Shown: positions 52,438 to 64,000 of the stretch, piece after piece
How positions within the stretch are numbered: position 1 is the stretch's first letter
Layout: every line of letters starts with the position of its first letter
Origin: Tenrec ecaudatus
Lineage: Eukaryota; Chordata; Mammalia; Afrosoricida; Tenrecidae
Assembly (NCBI RefSeq): GCF_050624435.1
Contig: NC_134531.1
Span: 251,796,812 to 251,860,811 of the forward strand
Direction: 5' to 3'
Length of the DNA: 64,000 bases
Translations under genes and position numbers: made by a program
The notes under the pieces: model-generated
The model's database searches: none
What the model was told of the DNA's origin: nothing
What the model saw: only the letters and a program-made list of their open reading frames with translations

Positions 52438-53039
52438 TAAACAATAAATGAGTGTTATTTTATTAGTGACGCCAGAAAATGCAAGAGAAATGGAGACCTT
52501 TTCCTTTTGAAGGAAAGTGTACGTTTCAAAGAGATCAAGAAATTGAGGAAGAAGAGAGGGAAGAAATTAGGAGGGGGCGAGAGGGAAGAAGAGAAGGAGA
52601 AAGGAGGGAAATCTTCCAAGCATTCCCTCGTTTTGTAAGCAGCATGGGAGGAAGGTCCGAAAACATGTGCCAGGCAGTAGGCTTGCAACATGCAATGTCT
52701 CTGGTGATGAGATCTCAGAGCATTTTTGTTTGTGAAGAGAGTCAAGGTCAACACCCCTCACAGCCAATGAGTGAGGACACAGGTAACACGGAGAACAAGA
52801 TGGGGGTGGACTCTGCTGTGGAGCAATGTCCCAGCCATGATGGATTCTGTTTCAGGAGGAGGAATCTGAGCAACAGATAATCACTTCGTTGGCTTGTGGA
52901 GTCTCTGCAGATAGTGCTTGATGCCAAAGTATCTTTAGGGCATCCCTTAGTGAATTTCCCCCTAAATGGATTGACATCTTCATCGTACATGTCAGGAAAA
53001 TTGGTTTTGCTTTGTCTCCTAAATGCGTAACCTTTTTCT
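52438..53039. other. Unique DNA with GA-rich run
   Basis: 52540-52615 is A/G-rich, giving a 133-codon ORF (52479-52880) that starts with a Glu/Arg-rich low-complexity stretch. I see no recognisable domain in it and do not call it a gene. Confidence 0.4.
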
Positions 53040-54965
53040 TTTCTTTTTAAATCATTTTATTAGGGGCTCATACAACTCTTATCACAATTCATACATACAT
53101 CAATTGTGTAAAGCACATTTGTACATTCATTGCCCTCATCATTCTCAAAACATTTGCTCTCTATTTAAGTCCCTGGCATCAGCTCCTCATTTTCCTCCTC
53201 CCTCCCCACTCTCCCATCCCTCATGAACCCTTGATAATTTATTAATTATTATTTTGTCATATCTAGCCCTATCCAACTTCTCCCTTCACCCACTTTTCTG
53301 TTGTCTGTCCCCCAGGGAGGAGGTCACATGTAGGTCCTTGTAATCGGTTCCCGCTTTCCAACCCAGCCTCCCTCTACATTCCCAGTATCGCCACTCATTC
53401 CACTGGTCCTGAAGGAATCATCCACCCTGGATTCCCTGTGTTTCTGGTTCCTATCTGAACCAGTGTACATCCTCTCCTCTAGCCAGACTTGCAAGGTGGA
53501 ATTGGGATCATGATGGGGGGAGGGGCAGGGAGGAAGCATTTAGGAACTAGAAGAAAGTTGCATTTTTCATCGTTGCTACAATGCACCCGTCTGGCTCATC
53601 TCCTCCCCAACACCCCTCTGCAAGAGAATATACAGTGGCCTACAAATGGGCTTTGGGTCTCCACTCCACACTCTCCCCCTCATTCACTATGGTAAGATTT
53701 TCTGTTCTGATGATGCCTGCTACCTGATCCCTTTAACACCTCGTGATTTCATAGGCTGGTGTGCTTCTTCCATGTGACTTTTGTTGCTTCTGAGCTAGAT
53801 GGCCACTTGTTTACCTTCAAGCCTTTAAGACCCCAGACGCTATATCTTTTGATAGCTGGGCACCATCAACTTTCTTCACCACATTTGCTTATGCAACCAT
53901 TTGTCTTCAGCAGTTGTGTCAGGAAGGTGAGCATCATAGAATGCCAATTTAATAGAAGAAAGTATTCTTGCATTGAGGAAGTACTTGAGTGGAGGCCCAA
54001 TGTCCATCTGCTACCTTAGTACTAAACCTATAAATATATGCACATAAATCTATTTCCCCATCCTCATATATAAATATATTTACATATATACATATATACA
54101 TAGACCTCCCGGCTCTTTCCTCTATTTCTCTTGACTTTACTCCTGTCCCACTATCATGCTCTGTCCTCACCAGGGTTTCAACAATTCCTCTTTGTTACAT
54201 TACCCTTGATCATGCCCTACCAGGCCTCCCACACTCTCCTCACCACCAATTTGGATCACTTGGTGTTCCCTTGTCCCTGGTTTGTTAACACCACTTCCTT
54301 TCCCCTCACCTTCCCCTTTCCCATGGTCCCTGGGAACTGTCGGTCCCATTGTTTTCTTCTCCAGATTGTTCATCCAGCCTATCTTATTTAGACAGACCTG
54401 CAGAAATAATAACATCCACAAAATAAGACAGAGCAAAACCAAGCAACAATATACAACAAAAAAACAAACCAGTTACAAAAAATACAAAACACAACAAGAA
54501 AGAAAAGCTTGTAGTTAGTTCAAGGATCATTTGTTGGCCTTTAGGAGAGTTTTCCAGTCCAGTCTGTTGGGGCACCATGCCCTGGCCCCAAAGTCCACCT
54601 TCAGCATTCCATGGGGACCTCGCCACTCCATTCGATTGCTATTCTGTTGCACCCCCTTAGTGTTTTGCCTCAATATGGCGGGATCAGATCGGGTGCAATT
54701 GCCACACTGTGTCTTCCGTGTTGTCCTCTGTAGAGCTATGGGTCATTGAGGGGCATCATGTCTCATAGTGGGGCTGGCCATGTGGTCCTCTCTGTGGACT
54801 GGCTGCTCTAATTGTGATCATCGTCCTCAAGGCCTGGTGGGCCAGGATGTGCTGCACTCTCTCCTCCTCCCCCTTCATCAACACCCGTGTGCTCTGATCA
54901 GATATGTCCCTCTCCCGGAGCTGCAGCTTCAATGCTGTCTTTTGAAATACATTCTCCTGGGATGC
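53040..54965 (-). mobile_element. L1 3' UTR, near-complete
   Basis: Antisense, from 'TTTTAAATCATTTTATTAGGG' to 'GCTGTCTTTTGAAATACATTC', which corresponds to sense position about 23300 in the reference copy. It is among the best preserved copies and useful for a local consensus. A 5'-truncated insertion of about 1.9 kb. Confidence 0.93.
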
Positions 54966-56375
54966 TTTTATTTTTAATAACTGCTGGCAACCAGCCTTGC
55001 ATGACAGCACTGAACACCAATACCGCAGATGATGATGAATGATGGAGGCATGTGGGATGCAGTGCACTGGAAGGGTAAGGCATTAGGTCTTAGTAATTGC
55101 TTCATCTCCCTTAAGATAGACAAAGTTCAAGGAAATGTGAGCATAGATGACTCATGAGACATGCTCTTTGGGGTTACCCAGGATTCCCTTCTGTAATTGC
55201 AGTAACCTTTCCTCCCTTCCTCCCCCAGCATACATGCGTTCCCTACATAGGGCATCTTGTCGCGTGTTCAGCCACTTAACTTTTACACTACGATTTACTG
55301 CAGCATTCTTCACAGAACACTTAAAAACACGAAAGTGGCAGGAATTCACCCATTGAAATTGAGCCTTTAAACTTTTTTTCCCGCAAAACCCATAATAAGT
55401 ACTTTTAGAAGTTTCATATTCTGTATTATGCTTTCATATTTCATATCCCAACAGTATGTGTTAATAGAAATTAAGAACATTCATTCTCTAATTTGGTGTT
55501 TTCTCGGTAACAACTGTGTGGTCAATTGGTTTGTTGGCCAAAAAATACCTTTGAAGGCCAGATTCCTAAAAAGTTTTCTTGGAAGGGTATTCCAGTTGAA
55601 TTTATTTTCCAACCATTGTGATGTTCAACAAATAGTCATCCAGACACCTCAAACTTCTACGGTCTGTGAGCTCATTGATTGATGAGCTGGCCCTAACTGG
55701 TATGGCAGACCTTGAGTGTTTGCATGCGTCTCCCTGGCCCAGAAACCATGCATATTGCTCATGACAGTTTTTGGAAAACTATTAGCTTCACTCACCCATG
55801 CTTCTGTCCCACTTCAGATGACTTGATTGCCAGATTATCATCTTGGCTAGTATCTCAGATATCTTTGGTTTGACAGTACTGCTCGTGACTTAGCTATAAT
55901 ATTCTAGCCCAATCATGGGGGTCGGAGTAGTGCACTTTCAAGCTTCTATCTTTTCTCTGCAGAACCTTATCTTTCTTTGCCATAAGTCTGAGGTCATGTC
56001 AACCTTTCAGGAAGCAGATATTTTCCCCAAAAAGACCACTGAGCTTTTTCATATAAACTCTTAAAATGTCAGTTCTTTCCCTAACTGCTGTTTTCTGCAC
56101 CTAGTTTTAGCCACAGTAGAGCATCCATTTTGTAACTGAACTATTACACGAAGCTAAAGGCATCTAAACAAAATGTTCCCACCACCAATCACTACCTCAC
56201 CCACCGGACAGAGTTTCAGTATAAGGCTCCCACTCTTTCTAACTAGACCATTTTCCCCATGGTAACCAAATGGAATAGAAAATTAGAAGCTTTACTTAAA
56301 CCTTGTAAGCATGGTTGACTTGTCCTATGTCCATACACCAGTTCTTTCAAATGGCTGTCTTTTTATTGTATTAAT
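54966..56375. other. Unique DNA, no gene seen
   Basis: No transposon or gene recognised. ORFs at 55147-55356 and 55428-55682 are unassigned. The text around 55690-56300 has the look of old degraded repeat but no family suggested itself. Confidence 0.3.
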
Positions 56376-56386
56376 AAATGTATCAC

Positions 56387-57143
56387 AACAAAGCCCACAT
56401 GGAAGAAGCACTCCAGCCTGTGTGATCACAAGGTGTCAAAGGGATCAGCTATGAGCATCATCAGAACAAAACATCTTATCATAGTAAATGGGGGGTGGGG
56501 AGTGCAGAGTGGAGACCCAGAGCTCATTTGTAGGCCACTGTATATCCCCTTTCAGAAGGGTCTTGGGGAGGAGATGAGCCAGTCAGGGTACAATGTAGCA
56601 ACGATGAAAAATAGAACTTTCCTCTAGTTCCTAAATGCTTCCTCCTCCTCTCCCCCCCACCCCCCCCCCCCCGCCACTATCATGATCCCAATTCTACCTT
56701 GCAAGTCTGGCTAGATAAGAAGATGTACACTGGTACAGATAGGAACTGGAAACACAGGGAATCCAGGGTGGATGATCCCTTCAGGAGTGGCGATTCTAGG
56801 AAGGTAGAGGGAGGGTGGGTTGGAAAGAGTGAACCGATCACAAGGATCTACATGTGACCTCCTCCCTGGGGGAACGGACAACAGAAAAGTGGATGAAGGG
56901 AGAAGTCAGACTGGGCTAAATATGACAAAATAATAATTTATAAATTATCAAGAGTTCATGAGGGAGGGGGGAACAGGGAGGGAGGGGGAAAATGAGTAGC
57001 TGATGGCAGGGCCTTAAGTAGAGAGCAAATGTTTTGAGAACAATGAGGGCAATGAATGCACAAAAGTGCTTTACACAATTGATGTATGTATGAATTGTGG
57101 TGAGTTGTATGAGCCCCTAATAAAATGATTTTTTAAAAGAAAA
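56387..57143 (+). mobile_element. L1 3' UTR, first of a same-site pair
   Basis: Sense, from 'CAACAAAGCCCACATGG' to 'GCCCCTAATAAAATGATTTTTT' with an A-rich tail. A C-run is at 56653-56676. It is flanked by 'AAATGTATCA' on both sides (56376-56385 and 57144-57153). Confidence 0.92.
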
Positions 57144-57155
57144 AAATGTATCAAC

Positions 57156-58072
57156 TGCTCACCCCCCACCCCTACACTATCATTGAAGACAAAATGGGTG
57201 AAGACAGAGGATCATGCCCAGATATTAAAAGATATAATGTCTGGGGTCTTAAAGGCTTGAAGTTAAGCACGCGGCCATCCAACAGTGAAGCAACAAGCCT
57301 ACATGGAAAAGCACACCAGCTGGTGCGATCATGAGATGTTGAGACTGGGCAATGGGCATCAGAAAATTTACAACAAACAGTAAACAAAGAAACAAAAATG
57401 CATCGGTGAGAATGGAGGGGGATTGGAGCAGAGACCCAAAGCCCATCTATGGACAATGGAGAATCCCCCTACAGAGGGATCGCAGGGAGGGGGTGAGTCA
57501 ATCAGGGCGCAGTAGAACACTAATGGGTCATGCAATATACCTCTGATCCCTGGAGGCCTCCTCACCCACACTATTATGACCTCAGTGCCGCCTCCCTAGA
57601 CTAGACGGGAGCATGTACATAGGTATCGGCAAGGGATAAAACTCACAACACATGGTACCCAGGAATGTGAATGGGAATAGTGATACCAAAAGAGTAGGGA
57701 AAGGTGAGGGGAGAGGTGGGGAGGGAATGGGGCACTGATCGCAATGAATGGCACATAACCACACACACTACAAGTCAGGGAGAAGAACAATAGAAACCAG
57801 AGGGGAAGGGAGATGATCAGAGTGAGATTTAAAAATAATTAATAATCTACAGTCTATCAAGGGGGCCATGAGGGTTGATGGGGGGAGGGGAGATGAGCTG
57901 ATCCCAAGGGCTCAATGGAAAGTAAATGTCTAGAAAAGAACAATGGAATGCATGTATGAATACATCAGATACAATTGATGTATGGTTTGTAATGAGTTGT
58001 AATAGCCCCCAATAAAATGCTTTTTTAAAGGAAAAAAATGAAAAATAAAAAATAAATAAATAAAGGGGAAAA
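57156..58072 (+). mobile_element. L1 3' UTR, second of a same-site pair, different subfamily
   Basis: Sense copy of a distinct subfamily: 'AAAGATATAATGTCTGGGG', 'GCACGCGGCCATCCAACAG', 'GAATGGCACATAACC', 'ATTAATAATCTACAGTCTATC', 'AATGCATGTATGAATACATC', ending 'CCCCCAATAAAATGCTTTTTT'. Its right flank again reads 'AAATGTATCA' (58073-58082). Confidence 0.9.
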
Positions 58073-58119
58073 AAATGTATCACCACCACCACTCCTTTTT
58101 TTTTTTTTTTTAAGGTTAA

Positions 58120-58265
58120 CAGCATATCCTCCAGAACCAGTCGACTTGGGTTCATACTTTAACTCTCTCATTGCCTTGCTGTGTGGTTTGGGGTAAATGA
58201 TGTCCCTATGCCTCAAATTCTTCTCCTATAAAGTAAGCGGTAGAGTGTATATGCCCAGAACACAT
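58120..58265 (+). mobile_element. MIR SINE
   Basis: Sense MIR: 'TCGACTTGGGTTCATACTTT', 'GCCTTGCTGTGTGGTTTGGGG', 'ATGCCTCAAATTCTTCTCC', 'TATAAAGTAAGCGG'. Confidence 0.85.
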
Positions 58266-59739
58266 CGGATATATTAAACATTGTGAACGTATTTGCTGCT
58301 GCTGTTTTATCCTTCTCTGTTTCTCCCATTATTGTGGCCGCTGCAAACTAGCTTGACATGTTATTTATGCCTTAACCACGTCATTGATACAAATGTAACT
58401 AGGACAGCAGCAAGAAGAGACCCAGAGAATTCCCCTCACATTTCCCTTTAAGTTTCATTGCCAAGAAGAGACTGGATGTTTGCCTAGCTTTCTGTCTGGA
58501 ATGCTGCAAGCAGCAGCTTCACGGAGTCATGAGCAGCGCTCAGAGAGATAGCAGTAGATAAGTTCCCATCAGAGGGCCATAGATTACCTTCCCATCTTGC
58601 CAAATGCTAAGAGGGCATTGGAAAGATCTCACGGGCTCCCAGCAGAATATGAGGATTAAGTAAGAATGTTCTAGTGGGAAAACCAGACGCGCCTGCAGAG
58701 GCGTATCTAAGGTATGGCAGGTATGGCCCAAGCCCTGGGCGCCGCCCAAAGGGTGCACCACTGAACAGTTTCTATTAACCCTGTAGGGCCCAAAGCCCTT
58801 TCTCAAGCACAGTAGACATCTAGATACATGGGGGGGGGGGGCATGGGGAATGAGAATGAGTGCTCACGTGCCACACACCAAAAAAGGCACCTAACCGGAA
58901 CTGTCAGAAAAGGGGATGGGGTAGGACTTCTGTTGACACCTCTCGGCTACCTTGGGGGAAGGACTATAAACTCACAGATTGCCCAGGCCATTCATCACCC
59001 TCCCGGTGCCCTTGTGTGCCTCCCCAGGGTTCTGCAGAAAGATCCGCGGTGGACATTCTCCTTCCAAAATTTAGATTACAGAGGCAGGGGCTGAGCCAAT
59101 GCTCACAGACCACCCACATGCCGGTGTGACAAAAGCACATAATCACCCAGGCCAAAATGCAAACCTGAACGTTTACCTGCAGAACAAAAAGGCTGACAGG
59201 CGCTGCTGTGGATGGTGACTTCACGTCCACAGCCCTGAGGATGCCTTGTGGCGCTTACGTTAGAGATCTTCCCAATTGCCTTTCTTTGACACCTGAGCTT
59301 TTCTGGACTGTTATGATTCTATTAAAGATAGAAACCACATAAAGTCCTCCCAATACCCAGACTTCTCCCACCACTGCCTCTTTCTGTCCGGGTTCCGAAG
59401 GGGATGCAGCTGCACTCATTTGATTGCATTAGAGAGAAAAGGACAGATTAAATAATCATTCAAAGGACTTACATGCATCCTGTCAGTCAACTATACTAAA
59501 ATGGCTTGAAAACATTAAACAGGTCATTTAAACCTTCCCGTGATCCCTCTCCTTTTAAATAGTGTGAACCACTGCCTCCGAAACTTCGGCAGTCACTTTG
59601 TATATCCTTTATACACTTGCTGCAACAATGGGCTGGAACGCAGGAATCCTGCTGAGCCTGGTGCCGGACCAGGCAGGGTTTCATTTTGATGTCAGGACCT
59701 ATTTGACGACACCCAACTACAACAGCAAATCTTTCCAAA
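58266..59739. other. Mostly unique DNA
   Basis: No gene seen. 58690-58825 looks like a DNA-transposon end (separate entry). A G-run is at 58831-58840. Several overlapping short ORFs at 58828-59230 fall in a GC-richer stretch, with no recognisable product. Confidence 0.35.
58690..58825 (+). mobile_element. Possible DNA transposon fragment
   Basis: 'CAGAGGCGTATCTAAGG' followed by 'GGCCCAAGCCCTGGGCGCC' resembles the 5' end of CAG-starting DNA transposons (hAT-like). It then fades. No matching 3' terminal repeat was found, so the family is unsure. Confidence 0.35.
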
Positions 59740-59840
59740 GAGCCTGGTGGTGGCGTGGTGAAAGCCCTCAGCTGCTAACAGAAAGGTCAGAGGTTCAAAT
59801 CTACCAGCTGCTCTTTGGGGAACAGATGCAGCACCTGCTT
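59740..59840 (+). mobile_element. AfroSINE, head half
   Basis: Sense head with good promoter boxes: 'AGAGCCTGGTGGTGGCGTGG', 'CAGCTGCTAACAGAAAGGTC', 'GAGGTTCAAATCTACCAGC'. It stops after 'CAGCACCTGCTTTG'. Confidence 0.88.
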
Positions 59841-59854
59841 TGATACATATGAAA

Positions 59855-60045
59855 GCAACAGCAGTGATGTGTTGTCATGAAGACACTTCTGACTCACAGT
59901 GACACTATAAGGTGTAGAACTCTCTAGGGGGGTTCCAAGGCTGTAATCTTTACAGAATGAAGCTTCGTACCCACTGGCACCTCCTCTTCATTCTTTCTCC
60001 ATTATGGGATCCCACTGCGCCATTCACCAGCCCTCATGATGGAGA
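59855..60045 (-). mobile_element. AfroSINE
   Basis: Antisense: 'TGTGTTGTCATGAAGACAC', 'TTCTGACTCACAGTGACAC', 'GGTTCCAAGGCTGTAATC', 'TTTACAGAATGAAGC', with a diverged head near 'CACTGCGCCATTCACCAGC'. Confidence 0.8.
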
Positions 60046-60224
60046 CCTACCCAGGGTTCAGGGCCTATGGACCCTTCCTTTCTCTCTGCCTTGTTAGACG
60101 ATCACACGGCACTCTATCTTCTGTTGTTTCTGCACGCCGCATTGAAATGTCCCAGATTCCCAAGAAGACCACGTACTCGGCAGGAGTCATGCTATCTTGT
60201 CTGTGTTAATGTGTTAGATTTTGA

Positions 60225-60365
60225 CCAAAACTTCGAAACGAAAGCAGTATGAGCCTCCTCTAAAACGGGGGAGCCAATGCAGAGAGGTCGGTGAACACGG
60301 GATGAACAATTTGGGATTCAAACTCAGGGCTGTCAGACTCCAGACCATATACACTTTCTCCAGGC
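60225..60365 (-). mobile_element. MIR SINE
   Basis: Antisense MIR: 'AATGCAGAGAGGTCGGTG', 'TTTGGGATTCAAACTCAGGG', 'CTGTCAGACTCCAGACC'. These correspond to the 'CAGAGCTGGGATTCGAACCC' pattern. Confidence 0.7.
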
Positions 60366-60461
60366 CCACCACGTCTTTGATTTTGTATGTTCCCCCCTAG
60401 ACCTCTCTCAATCTCATTTCTGTGCAGGACCAAAAGGGTACTAACTTCCGAAAGAACAAAC

Positions 60462-60664
60462 CCACTGCCATGTGATCGGTTTTAGCTCGCAGCAACCCTG
60501 TAGGACACGACAGAAATAAGCCCACTGGGGTTTCCTAGGCTGTCACCATTACGGAGGCAAAAGCCGCCCCATATTTTCCCACCGCAGAGCTGCTGGTGGC
60601 TTCAAACAGCCTTCCTTTTGTGGTGAACAGGCAAGCACTTAACCACTCCACCACCAAGGAGCCT
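60462..60664 (-). mobile_element. AfroSINE, full length
   Basis: Antisense: 'AACCCACTGCCATGTGATCGG', 'CAACCCTGTAGGACACGAC', 'GGCTGTCACCATTACGG', 'GCTGGTGGCTTCAAACAGCC', 'AACCACTCCACCACCAAGGAG'. Confidence 0.92.
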
Positions 60665-62025
60665 CTTAGCATATTAAATATTTCAGATATCACTCTTATA
60701 TAAAGCCATAAACATATTAGCTCCTGGTCTAGAATCCACTCTTTAATGGGAAGGTAGTATGTCATCCTCTCAAAGGGAGTAGCTTTGATTTCATCAATCA
60801 CAAACTGTCACTATTAAAAAAAAAACAAAAAACTTGTCTCTACTACTTCTGGACTAGCGCTGTTCTTCTCATTCCCGGTAGGGGAGGGCAATCAGAGAGT
60901 GAGCGCAACAATCTGGCCACAATGCTGTTGCTATAAGGAGCGACAGTGCGCTCCTTTCAGAGCCGCTGCTTCAAGTTCCCACAATCCCCTAGCAGTTCAA
61001 TGACGCTGACAGCGAAACCACAAAACGTCCTCTCCCGAGTCAGACAATCCATGGTTGGTGATGCCTTCACATATATTATGCAACTAACTAAGCTACCGAA
61101 CTGGAAGGAACACATTTGTCATCAAGGACGAAGACCAAATTAAAGCCTGCATGTCTTCACAGTCAGGACTATGATAAAATGGCAAAGAAAAAAATCGAGG
61201 GGAGATGTTTAGAAGAGAGATAGGCAACGTTTAACTGCAATCGCATAGGCCCCTATCAGAGAAGACATTGCCTGTAGCCCCAGAGACCTCCAGAGGACCA
61301 ATGAAGATGCTGAGGCGTGGGGAAGTCCAGAAGCCCCAAGACAGTGGCTATATACATACGTACAGGTGTGACTCTGCTGTATATCACCTAGAAAAAGAAA
61401 AGAGCAGGATCGTGTGACAGCCAGAGTGCACACCTGTTTGTTATTCCAGGGCTATATTTATTAGTTCCCTTGAAGATAATCATGTTTGGACTTTGCGCCC
61501 TCACATGTACAGAGGTGGCCATACAAAATGTCTTAAAGTGGTCCTGACTGGACTACACATGGTATGAGGATGAGTCGGGAGATATTTCTACTAGAATTGG
61601 CTTCTTCCCAACACAATGCGGATAATACAGAGAAGTTCTCTCAGTCACACAATTGCCTTTGAGTCCACAGAGTGTCTTCAAAAAAGGATGCATTGGGGTG
61701 GGAACAAAGACGCAAATCTGAGGTGAAGGCTAACATCACATGTTTAACAAAATTGAAATGGACAGCCTCTCAGATCATGGGAACTTGTTAACAAGTATAT
61801 GGGCCTGCTGCCTCCCATGAAGTAAGTATTTTTAGATGGATCAAGTATTTAAGAAAGGTTGGGGAAACCTCAGAGATAAGCCAGAAAAGGGGGAGATCTT
61901 CAACCCTAACATATGAAGAATCTGTAACTGAAGTCCAGAAATTGGTGGGGAAAGATTTGTAGAACTTCCACGGATGCAGTAGCTCCTGGACTTGAACACT
62001 TGTGGACTCAGCGTTTCCATTTCTT
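60665..62025. other. Unique DNA, no gene seen
   Basis: No transposon recognised. A poly(A) run sits at 60816-60835. ORFs (60946-61143 +, 61209-61433 -) are unassigned. The 60880-61060 stretch is GC-richer. Confidence 0.35.
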
Positions 62026-62069
62026 ACACACACGCACACACACACATACACACACACACATACACACAC
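62026..62069 (+). repeat. (CA)n microsatellite, imperfect
   Basis: CA repeat with CG and TA interruptions. It drives the Val/Cys-rich ORF on the minus strand. Confidence 0.95.
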
Positions 62070-62171
62070 TTTGGTTTCTTTAATTTATAGTACAGATTTC
62101 TTTTTCTTTCTTTCTTTTTAATCATCATTCTTTTTCCTTTCTTTAGTTTCCTGAGGCCATTTGCAGGGGAA

Positions 62172-63085
62172 GTTGGGTTTTTTTCTTGAATCATTTTATT
62201 GGGCGCTCGTACAATTCTTATCACAATCCATCCATCGTGTCAAGCACATTTGTGCATTTGTTGCCACCATCATTCTCAAAATATTTTCTTTCTACTTGAG
62301 CCCTTGGTATCAGCTCTTCATTTTCCCTTCCCTCCCTAACCTGTCCCTCATGAACCCATGATAATTTATCAATTCTTTTGTCGTGTGTTACACTGTCAGC
62401 CGTCTCACCTCACCCACCCTTCCATTATCTGTCCCCCAGGCAGGGGGTTATATGTAAATCATTGTAATTGGTTTCCCCTTTCCACCCCACCCTCCCTCCA
62501 ACCTCCAGGTATCGCCACTCTCACCACTGGTCCTGAGGGGTTCATCTGTCCTGGATTCCCTGTGTTCCTAGTTCCTATCTGTATCAGTGTACATCCTCTG
62601 GTCTAGCCAGATTTGTAACGTAGAATTGGGATCATGATAGTGGGCGGGGGCGGGAGGGAAGCATTAAAGAACCAGATGAGAGTTGTATGTTTCATCGTTG
62701 CTACACTGCACCCTGACTGGCTCATCTCCTTCCAGTGACCCTTCAATAAGGGGATGTCCAGTTGCCTACAAATGGGCTTTGGGTCTTCACTCCATACTCC
62801 TCTTCACTCACAATGATATGATTTTTTATTCTTTGATACCTGATAACTGATCCCTTCGGCACCTCATGATCACGCAGGCTGGTATGCTTCCTCCATGTGG
62901 GCTTTCTTGCTTCTGAGCTAGATGGCCGCTTGTTTACCTTCAAGCCTTTAAGATCCCAGAGGTTATATCTTTTGATAGCTGGGCACCATCAGCTTTCTTC
63001 ACCACATTTGCTTATGCACCCACTTTGTCTTCAGGGATCATGTTGGGAAGGTGAGCATCATGGAATATCAGTATTTCCATTTCAA
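62172..63085 (-). mobile_element. L1 3' UTR copy
   Basis: Antisense, from 'TGAATCATTTTATTGGGCGC' to 'GGTGAGCATCATGGAATATC', all blocks in order. 5' truncated at about 915 bases. Confidence 0.92.
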
Positions 63086-63269
63086 GCAAACATTTTGGCC
63101 TCAGCAAGCTTTCAGCATGATGGGTGCCCAAAGCATTATACAAGAGTGCTAAACTTTCCATCGGTTTAAACATAAATGTTAATGGAAAGCCATAATTTTA
63201 TGAAGTTTAATTATGAATTTAATTCTCCGGCAGCCTTTTAAGCAGGATAAAATCGAATCAAGAGAATTT

Positions 63270-64000
63270 CTTTTTTTTTTAAATTTATTTATTTATTTTA
63301 ACAATTTATTGGGGCTGATACAATTCTTTTCACAGTTCATACATATACATACATCAATTGTATAAAGTACATCCATACATTCCCTGCCCCAATCATTCTC
63401 AAGGCATTTGCTCTCCACTTAAGCCCCTTGCATCAGGTCCTCTTTCCTCCCCCCTCCCTTCCCATTCCCCCCTCCCTCATATGCCCTTGGTAATTTATAC
63501 ATCGTTATTTTGTCATATCTTGCCCTATCCGGAGTCTCCCTTCCCCCCTTCTCTGCTGTCCCTCTCCCAGGGAAGAGGTCACATGTGGATCCTTGTAATC
63601 AGTTCCCCCTTTCCAACCCACTCACCCTCCACTCTCCCAGCGTCGTCCCTCACACCCTTGGTCCTGAAGGTATCATCCACCCTGGATTCCCTGTACCTCC
63701 AACCCTCATATGTACCAGTGTACAGCCTCTGTCCTATCCAGCCCTGCAAGGTAGAATTCGGATCATGGTAGTTGGGGGGAGGAAGCATCCAGGATCTGGG
63801 GGAAAGCTGTGTTCTTCATCGATACTACCTCACACCCTAATTAACCCATCTCCTCTCCTAAACCCCTCTATGAGGGGATCTCCATTGGCCGACACTTGGG
63901 CCTTGGGTCTCCACTCTGCATTTCCCCCTTCATTTAATATGATATATATACATATATACACATACATATATACATATACACATATATACACATACATACA
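63270..64000 (-). mobile_element. L1 3' UTR, runs off the window
   Basis: Antisense copy of the subfamily seen at 31058-31656: 'ACATCCATACATTCCCTGCC', 'CTCTCCACTTAAGCCCCTTG', 'ATCGATACTACCTCACACCC', 'GATCTCCATTGGCCGACAC'. It ends in an A/T/CA-rich run (63940-64000) at the window edge, so its extent is unknown. Confidence 0.9.

Noticed and set aside
52479-52880. 133-codon Glu/Arg-rich ORF
   Set aside because: The N-terminal part is translation of a GA-rich run and the rest shows no recognisable domain.
61788-62224. Minus-strand ORFs with Val/Cys runs
   Set aside because: They are translation of the imperfect CA repeat and the flanking T-rich tract.

Overview
This window is nuclear DNA from a placental mammal. 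It holds no intact protein-coding gene that I can recognise. The best guess for the source is an afrotherian. The main evidence is dozens of copies of a tRNA-derived SINE that matches the AfroSINE family as I know it, with box A near 'GGTGGCACAGTGG', box B near 'GTTCAAACCCACC', and a 3' end reading 'ATGAGTCGGAATCGACTCGA'. RTE/BovB-type LINE fragments with a related tail occur alongside. A hAT end of the SPIN/URR1 type at 25166-25286 makes a tenrec such as Echinops attractive, but I cannot prove the species.

Repeats dominate. By eye about a third of the window is LINE-1. Nearly all of that is one very long 3' UTR (about 2.2 kb) present as truncated copies on both strands. The most complete copy is at 20795-25165 (+), with a frameshifted ORF2 C-terminal half followed by the whole 3' UTR. 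Other large copies are at 2605-4560 (-), 12821-13875 (-), 43775-45000 (-), 45975-48495 (-), 53040-54965 (-), 56387-58072 (+, two elements) and 62172-64000 (-, two elements). AfroSINEs, often in tandem or nested, fill much of the rest. RTE fragments lie at 656-790, 7100-7312, 10508-10669, 11938-12445, 43350-45345 and 45835-49150. Old MIRs, a mariner transposase relic, short mariner-like inverted-repeat elements and simple repeats complete the picture.

The only gene-derived sequence identified with confidence is a processed pseudogene of ABCF2 (33320-35960, +). It is an intronless copy with both ABC domains, a 3' UTR and an A-rich end, disabled by a lost start codon, stops and frameshifts. A segment of its first ABC domain also appears at the matching place in the second domain.

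Region by region: 1-9.3 kb holds SINE, L1 and RTE fragments in otherwise featureless DNA. 9.3-16.1 kb is dense in nested SINE, L1 and RTE. 16.1-19.6 kb is mostly unique, with two unassigned ORF-bearing stretches. 19.6-27.5 kb is a block of L1 with a hAT end. 27.5-33 kb is unique DNA with an unrecognised repeat-like segment at 30.1-30.7 kb. 33.3-36 kb is the ABCF2 retrocopy. 36-43 kb is SINE-rich unique DNA. 43-49.2 kb is a nested mariner, RTE and L1 cluster. 49-53 kb is SINEs. 53-58 kb is L1. 58-62 kb is mostly unique. 62-64 kb is L1 running off the end.

I did not find a new biological system. The most informative signals concern retrotransposition history: two L1 insertions at one target site, an L1 nested in an RTE with a target-site duplication, tandem modules inside an L1 3' UTR, possibly horizontally transferred DNA transposons, and the intragenic copy in the ABCF2 pseudogene. 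All family names rest on recognition by eye, and element boundaries are approximate, usually within 10-30 bases.
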